From NCBI GenBank assembly GCA_034432635.1, contig DAOUBK010000046.1, forward strand, positions 41,863 through 105,862: DNA of 64,000 nt, given 5' to 3'. Shown here in pieces: positions 60,319 to 64,000 of this stretch (position 1 is the first letter of the stretch; each line of letters starts with the position of its first letter). The notes under the pieces are model-generated. The model ran no database searches, was not told the DNA's origin, and was given only the letters and a program-made list of their open reading frames with translations. Source of the DNA: Roseiflexus sp034432635. Its GTDB lineage: Bacteria > Chloroflexota > Chloroflexia > Chloroflexales > Roseiflexaceae. Both the position numbers and the translations under genes were made by a program.

Positions 60319-61614
60319 TCATCCCACCCGCTCTTCCACCAGTGATGTCGCCACGGTCGGGCGCGGTACACGCAGGCGCATCCACACCAGCCCGGCAACA
60401 CCGATCAGCAACAGAACAACAAATAACGTCTCGTACCCGGCAATTTCGGCAAGCCACCCGGAGAGCAGCGGTCCGGCGGCTGCGACCGGCGCCATCACGA
60501 TGTTCGACACGCCGATGTAGGCGGGTCGTTGAGCAGGAGGCGCAAAACTGAAAACCAGCGTGAACCCGGAGAGAATATACCCTGCCTGCGCAAAGCCGAC
60601 CAGCACGAAAATAATGAGGAACCAGACTGGCGCCGGCGCAACCAGCGCCATCAGGATCGCCGCCAGCCCCACGGCAGTTGCCAGTTCCAGCACCTGTTTG
60701 TGCCCCCAGCGATCCGCCATCCCACCCAGGATTGGGTCACTGATCGCCTGCGCCGCCAGCAGCGCCGCCGTAAATCCGCCTACCTCTGCGCCGGACAGGT
60801 TGAAACGTTCGAGCGCCAGCGCAGTGATGAAGTTGTGCCCGACGAGCGCAAGCGCAATGCTTACCCGCCCGATCAGGTAGTTCCAAAAAGGAATGTCGCG
60901 ATCCAGCAGCGGACGCACACTGCGCAGGAATGCTGTCAACGGCTGAGCCGGCTGCGGCGGCAGGGCTGGTTCGACTGTCGCTGCCAGAAAGACAAACGAC
61001 ACAACCATCGAACCAAAACAGATCAGCGACAGGATCCCGACACTCTGTGGAAATGGAAATGCTGTCAATACCCATGCAGCGACCGCAGCGCCGCCGATAC
61101 CGAGCAGTCCGCCAAGCCCGCTTTGGAGACCAAAGAAGATGCCCCAGCGTTTGCCAGGAATGACCCGCGCAATGAAATCCTGCCAGGGAATGGAAGCGAA
61201 ACCGGCTGCCACTGCGTGCATGGCATAGCAGCCAAAAAAGATCGCCAGCAAACCGGCACCCGGCAGATCACTCCAGAAGAGAAGCACCAGCCCCAGGATC
61301 AGAAATGGCAGGCGCTCGAACAATGTCGCCGTCAACAGGATCGGCTTGCGCCGCGGCATCGCTGCTATCAGCGGCACAATAAACAGACCGGGCAGAAACC
61401 ATCCGGTATAGTTGATCGCCGGGATCAACCCCTGCAACCAGCGATCGGGCGAAAGACGCTCGACGAAGAGCGGCAGCACAGTGAAACGCGACACCATGCT
61501 CAATCCCAGGTAGAACGTGCCGCCATCGAGAACATTAAGCCAGAAGTTGCGCGTAGCATGGCGCCGGACGACCGCTTCAGCCTGAGCGGTCATCGCTGAT
61601 ACATTGTCACTCAT
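60319..61614 (-). CDS. MFS transporter, 431 aa
   Basis: Major facilitator superfamily protein with twelve predicted membrane segments. The central loop between the two halves is at about residues 200-230 (EPALPPQPAQPLTAFLRSVRP). A second-half counterpart of the loop 2-3 motif is GGMADRWGHKQVLEL, which fits the G-x-x-x-D-R-x-G-x-R/K pattern. The first-half equivalent is weaker (AAMPRRKPILL). Substrate unknown. The ATG at 61614 has AAGGG five bases upstream; the frame is open further 5' without a conserved sequence. An extended -10 at 61742-61750 would give a leader of about 120 bases, which is long for this window. Confidence 0.9.
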   Translation of the reverse strand: MSDNVSAMTAQAEAVVRRHATRNFWLNVLDGGTFYLGLSMVSRFTVLPLFVERLSPDRWLQGLIPAINYTGWFLPGLFIVPLIAAMPRRKPILLTATLFERLPFLILGLVLLFWSDLPGAGLLAIFFGCYAMHAVAAGFASIPWQDFIARVIPGKRWGIFFGLQSGLGGLLGIGGAAVAAWVLTAFPFPQSVGILSLICFGSMVVSFVFLAATVEPALPPQPAQPLTAFLRSVRPLLDRDIPFWNYLIGRVSIALALVGHNFITALALERFNLSGAEVGGFTAALLAAQAISDPILGGMADRWGHKQVLELATAVGLAAILMALVAPAPVWFLIIFVLVGFAQAGYILSGFTLVFSFAPPAQRPAYIGVSNIVMAPVAAAGPLLSGWLAEIAGYETLFVVLLLIGVAGLVWMRLRVPRPTVATSLVEERVG

Positions 61615-61741
61615 ACAACCCTTCTGTTTGTCTACGGAGCGCTGGGGTGTTGATCGGGCGCGCGCCGTTGATAGTCGGAGATTGCTCTGCGTACCTGTAC
61701 GCCTGTCATTTCGCCCCTGTATCAACGCCAACAGCGCACAT

Positions 61742-61750
61742 CATCATAGC
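61742..61750 (-). promoter_or_regulatory. Extended -10 promoter upstream of the MFS gene
   Basis: TGcTATGAT on the minus strand; about 120 bases of leader to the ATG at 61614. Confidence 0.4.
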
Positions 61751-61870
61751 ACATCCGGCGCGTGCCCGTGTGGGTCGTTGCCATCCTGCAGGAGCGAAAG
61801 GCGTATAATACCGATACACGTGGTTGACACCCTCGGGAGGTTCAGAGTGGAGTCTATGTGATAAAGGAGA

Positions 61871-62182
61871 ATGGCTGTGGCAACCCGGATCGCACAGCAG
61901 ACAGAACGGACGTTTACTGGTGAAGAACTTGCAGCACTGAATGATACAGGACCGTGTGAACTGGTTGTCGGGAGTATTGTGCCGATGACGCCAGCAAGTG
62001 ACGAGCATGGCAGGTACGAAGCGAACATCGTCAGCATTCTGCTCTCATTCATACACGCACACGGTCTTGGAAAAGTGCGCTCAGGCGAGGTCAGTGTCTA
62101 CACGCGTCGGAATCCGGATACTATTCGTGCCGATGTTCTGCCGGGCTTCAGGGTGGCGGTCAGAGATATCTTTACCGATTGA
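61871..62182 (+). pseudogene. Uma2-family protein with an internal deletion, 103 aa
   Basis: The first 85 residues match a Uma2 N-terminus (FTGEELAALNDTGPCELVVGSIVPM, read across 15-39, then RYEANIVSILLSFIHAHG and VRSGEVSVYTRRNPDTIRA). The last residues DVLPGFRVAVRDIFTD match the Uma2 C-terminus. The middle of about 70-80 residues, with the catalytic Asp and the ExK segment (normally ADVLFI, LVVEVLSP, YWVVDP), is absent. The join is seamless and in frame at about 62123, so the protein may still be made but cannot be an active nuclease. AAAGGAG precedes the ATG, and TATAAT is at 61804-61809. Confidence 0.75.
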
Positions 62183-62200
62183 GCGGAACAATTCGCGTAA

Positions 62201-62284
62201 CAGTCCCCTTCACGCCAGGAATATGCCGTTGCAGGTTGCGCCCGCTGAAGACAGTCCCTTTCACACCAGGAATCTGCCATTGCA
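62201..62284 (+). repeat. Two imperfect 33-bp direct repeats, 18 bases apart
   Basis: Copies at 62201-62233 and 62252-62284 begin CAGTCCCCTTCACGCCAGGA and CAGTCCCTTTCACACCAGGA and end TGCCGTTGCA and TGCCATTGCA. Four mismatches in 33. They follow the deleted Uma2 gene. Confidence 0.75.
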
Positions 62285-62329
62285 CCCCGATGATGTTTGC
62301 TAGACGCCCTGATACGTCCCCCATCGGCA

Positions 62330-63835
62330 TTAACTTCCGTGTTTTGCTGCCGGATGGCCCCCGACTTCACAACGCTCACGCTCGGCGCTCATCTGTGCGA
62401 TCTGCCCGCGTGGCGCAAGCAGCGTCACCAGCAATCCCAGCACGGATGCAATGAGTCCCACAATAAACACGCCGCGGATACCGGCGCTCAAAGCGTCGCG
62501 CAGCGTCGCCTGCACTGCGGAGTCGCTTCCTGGCGAATCGATTAGGCTGTTGAGCGAGGTAGAGCCATCGAGACCGGCGGCCACCAAATGTTCGACCACA
62601 AAAGCGCTAAGGATTGCCCCCATGACGCCAATGCCAAAAGCGCCGCCGATGCTGCGACTGAACTGAAGGGTTGAGGTGGCTGTTCCCAGTTTGCTGCGAT
62701 CAACTGTGCTCTGAACCGCGATCAGGAACGCCGGGATCGAAAAGCCCATGCCGAAACCCATCAACCCTAGACTCGTCATCAGCAGCAGACGGTTGGTTTG
62801 CGTATCGAGGAATATGAGCGGAAACGCGCCGATAACTAGCGCCACCATGCCCGTAAGTGCGATGGTATGGTATCCCAACCGAAGTAACAGCCGCGTGCCG
62901 AGGATACTCGAAAAGACCCACGCCAGCAGCATTGGCATGAGCGCCGCTCCCGCCTCTGTTGCGCTCGTACCCAACACTCCCTGCACGTACAATGGCACGA
63001 ATGTTGCGCTGCCAAACACGGCACAGCCGGCGAGTATACCGTGACCGCAGGCAACCAGAAACATCCGGTCGCGGAACAACCCTATCGGCAACACCGGATC
63101 GCTCGCGCGACGCTCGACCCAAACCAGCGCCCCAAACAGCACCAGCGCCCCTGCTAGTGTCGGCAGCGCCCACGACGCGCCTAGATCGGTCAGGCTCATC
63201 AGTAGCGCGACTGCTCCAGCAGTCAGTAGCAATGCTCCGGCGTAGTCGATCGAACGTGACGGTGCGTCGTGGGCGCGCGCACGATCAATCCAGGCAAACC
63301 AGACGATTGCCATTGCCACCAGACCAGGAATAATGTTGATCCAGAAAATCCACTGCCACGACGCCTGATCAACAATAAAACCGCCCAGCAACGGTCCCGC
63401 AATCGACGATATGCCCCACACGCCCGAAAACAGCCCTTGCAAGCGGGCGCGCTGCTCTAGTGAGAACAGGTCGCCGATGATAATGAAGACTAGCGGCAAT
63501 AACCCCCCTGCACCAATTCCCTGAATGGTACGGAAGGCGATCAGTTGCGGCATTGTCGTCGCTAGACCACAGAGCGCCGATCCGCCCAGAAAGATTGCCA
63601 TGGCTGCCGCAAACACCGGTCGTCGCCCGAAAAGATCGGAGAGTTTGCCGTACAACGGAACGGTCGTTGTCGAAGCGAGCATGAAGGCGGTGAATACCCA
63701 ACTATAACTTTCAAGACCTCCCAGTTGACTGATGATTGTCGGCATGCCGGTGCTGACAACCGTCGATTCCATCGATGCAAGAAACAGGCTGAGCATCAGC
63801 CCGACCGTGATCAGGATCGTGCGCTGCGTTGACAC
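62330..63835 (-). CDS. MFS drug transporter, DHA2 (EmrB/QacA) type, 501 aa
   Basis: Proton-coupled exporter with fourteen predicted membrane segments. The family motif near the N-terminus is LFLASMESTVVSTGMPTI (motif D1-like), followed by GKLSDLFGRRPVF (motif A) and FRTIQGIGAGGLLPLVFIII with GVWGISSIAGPLLGGFIVD (motif C of exporters). Such proteins export drugs, dyes or metabolites. No regulator or membrane-fusion partner is adjacent. The ATG at 63835 is downstream of an extended -10 box. The final 40 residues are hydrophilic and unconserved. Confidence 0.93.
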   Translation of the reverse strand: MSTQRTILITVGLMLSLFLASMESTVVSTGMPTIISQLGGLESYSWVFTAFMLASTTTVPLYGKLSDLFGRRPVFAAAMAIFLGGSALCGLATTMPQLIAFRTIQGIGAGGLLPLVFIIIGDLFSLEQRARLQGLFSGVWGISSIAGPLLGGFIVDQASWQWIFWINIIPGLVAMAIVWFAWIDRARAHDAPSRSIDYAGALLLTAGAVALLMSLTDLGASWALPTLAGALVLFGALVWVERRASDPVLPIGLFRDRMFLVACGHGILAGCAVFGSATFVPLYVQGVLGTSATEAGAALMPMLLAWVFSSILGTRLLLRLGYHTIALTGMVALVIGAFPLIFLDTQTNRLLLMTSLGLMGFGMGFSIPAFLIAVQSTVDRSKLGTATSTLQFSRSIGGAFGIGVMGAILSAFVVEHLVAAGLDGSTSLNSLIDSPGSDSAVQATLRDALSAGIRGVFIVGLIASVLGLLVTLLAPRGQIAQMSAERERCEVGGHPAAKHGS

Positions 63836-63870
63836 CCATGATCTCCAGACAAAATGGCGAAACGCGTATT

Positions 63871-63879
63871 ATTATACCA
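63871..63879 (-). promoter_or_regulatory. Extended -10 promoter of the DHA2 transporter
   Basis: TGgTATAAT on the minus strand; start point near 63864, leader about 29 bases. Perfect match to the extended -10 form. Confidence 0.6.
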
Positions 63880-64000
63880 TGGGAACTGCTAGAACCCCCT
63901 GTGTATCGCCGGAGGCGAGCCGAGTGATCAGTCAAGTATTTTTCTGTACATTGACGCGTGGTCTACCAACTTGACGTTGCGATTTTCGCACAAGCGTTCA

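Noticed and set aside
60529..61599. Long plus-strand open frame opposite the MFS gene
   Set aside because: Its product is extremely rich in Arg and Gln without any domain, typical of an antisense frame of a membrane protein gene.
62201..62284. CRISPR-like repeat pair
   Set aside because: Only two imperfect copies, an 18-base spacer that is too short, and no cas gene anywhere in the window.

Overview
The window looks like chromosomal DNA of a filamentous anoxygenic phototroph of the Chloroflexota, most probably Roseiflexus or a close relative. The evidence is a full-length magnesium-chelatase H subunit (bchH), about 60% GC, secreted proteins with TPTP linkers and a YLPxV-type motif, Uma2 genes, GT-C membrane glycosyltransferases, and many short intergenic repeats. 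The genus is inferred from gene content; no rRNA or other marker is present. I see no tRNA, rRNA, CRISPR array, prophage or intact insertion sequence.

Layout. 1-4.1 kb: the 3' part of an amidohydrolase, then a large FtsX-type ABC permease. 4.1-9.1 kb: a membrane STAS regulator, a LUD-domain protein, a DUF427 protein and a PP2C-like/transmembrane/propeller protein. 9.1-13.1 kb: zwf-opcA, then a LacI-family regulator with a small membrane protein. 13.3-17.8 kb: a leftward operon of an adhesin-like membrane protein, a DUF5990-like protein, hypF and pyrC. 17.9-21.5 kb: a rightward operon purM, frameshifted Uma2, purC, and an amber-interrupted TIM-barrel-like gene. 21.7-31.2 kb: PHP phosphoesterase, M20 peptidase, GT4 glycosyltransferase, orphan MNT nucleotidyltransferase, thiolase, ilvE and a giant membrane protein. 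31.2-41.9 kb: patatin, lamin-tail protein, sarcosine-oxidase-like enzyme, MGDG-synthase-like glycosyltransferase, bchH, nth. 42-46.9 kb: trpB, VWA protein, EamA transporter, lipid kinase and a 52-residue protein behind a duplicated promoter. 46.9-51.9 kb: a five-gene operon ROK kinase, Gfo/Idh oxidoreductase, UPF0309-type SIS protein, SDR, MetE-like methyltransferase. 52-64 kb: FG-GAP protein, GT4 glycosyltransferase, a second STAS regulator, diguanylate cyclase, GT39-type glycosyltransferase, two MFS transporters and an internally deleted Uma2.

How the genes work together. Housekeeping genes (NADPH supply by zwf-opcA; purines by purM/purC; pyrimidines by pyrC; branched-chain amino acids and tryptophan by ilvE/trpB) are interleaved with phototrophy (bchH), envelope and glycan functions, and signalling. 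The ROK-to-SDR operon is the clearest coherent accessory unit and looks like processing of an intracellular amino sugar or cyclitol.

Most striking at DNA level: a recurring extended -10 promoter form (TGnTAnnnT), several -10 boxes placed only 7-8 bases before the start codon, a 44-bp tandem promoter duplication, heptanucleotide repeat arrays between genes that reach into gene ends, and three decaying genes.
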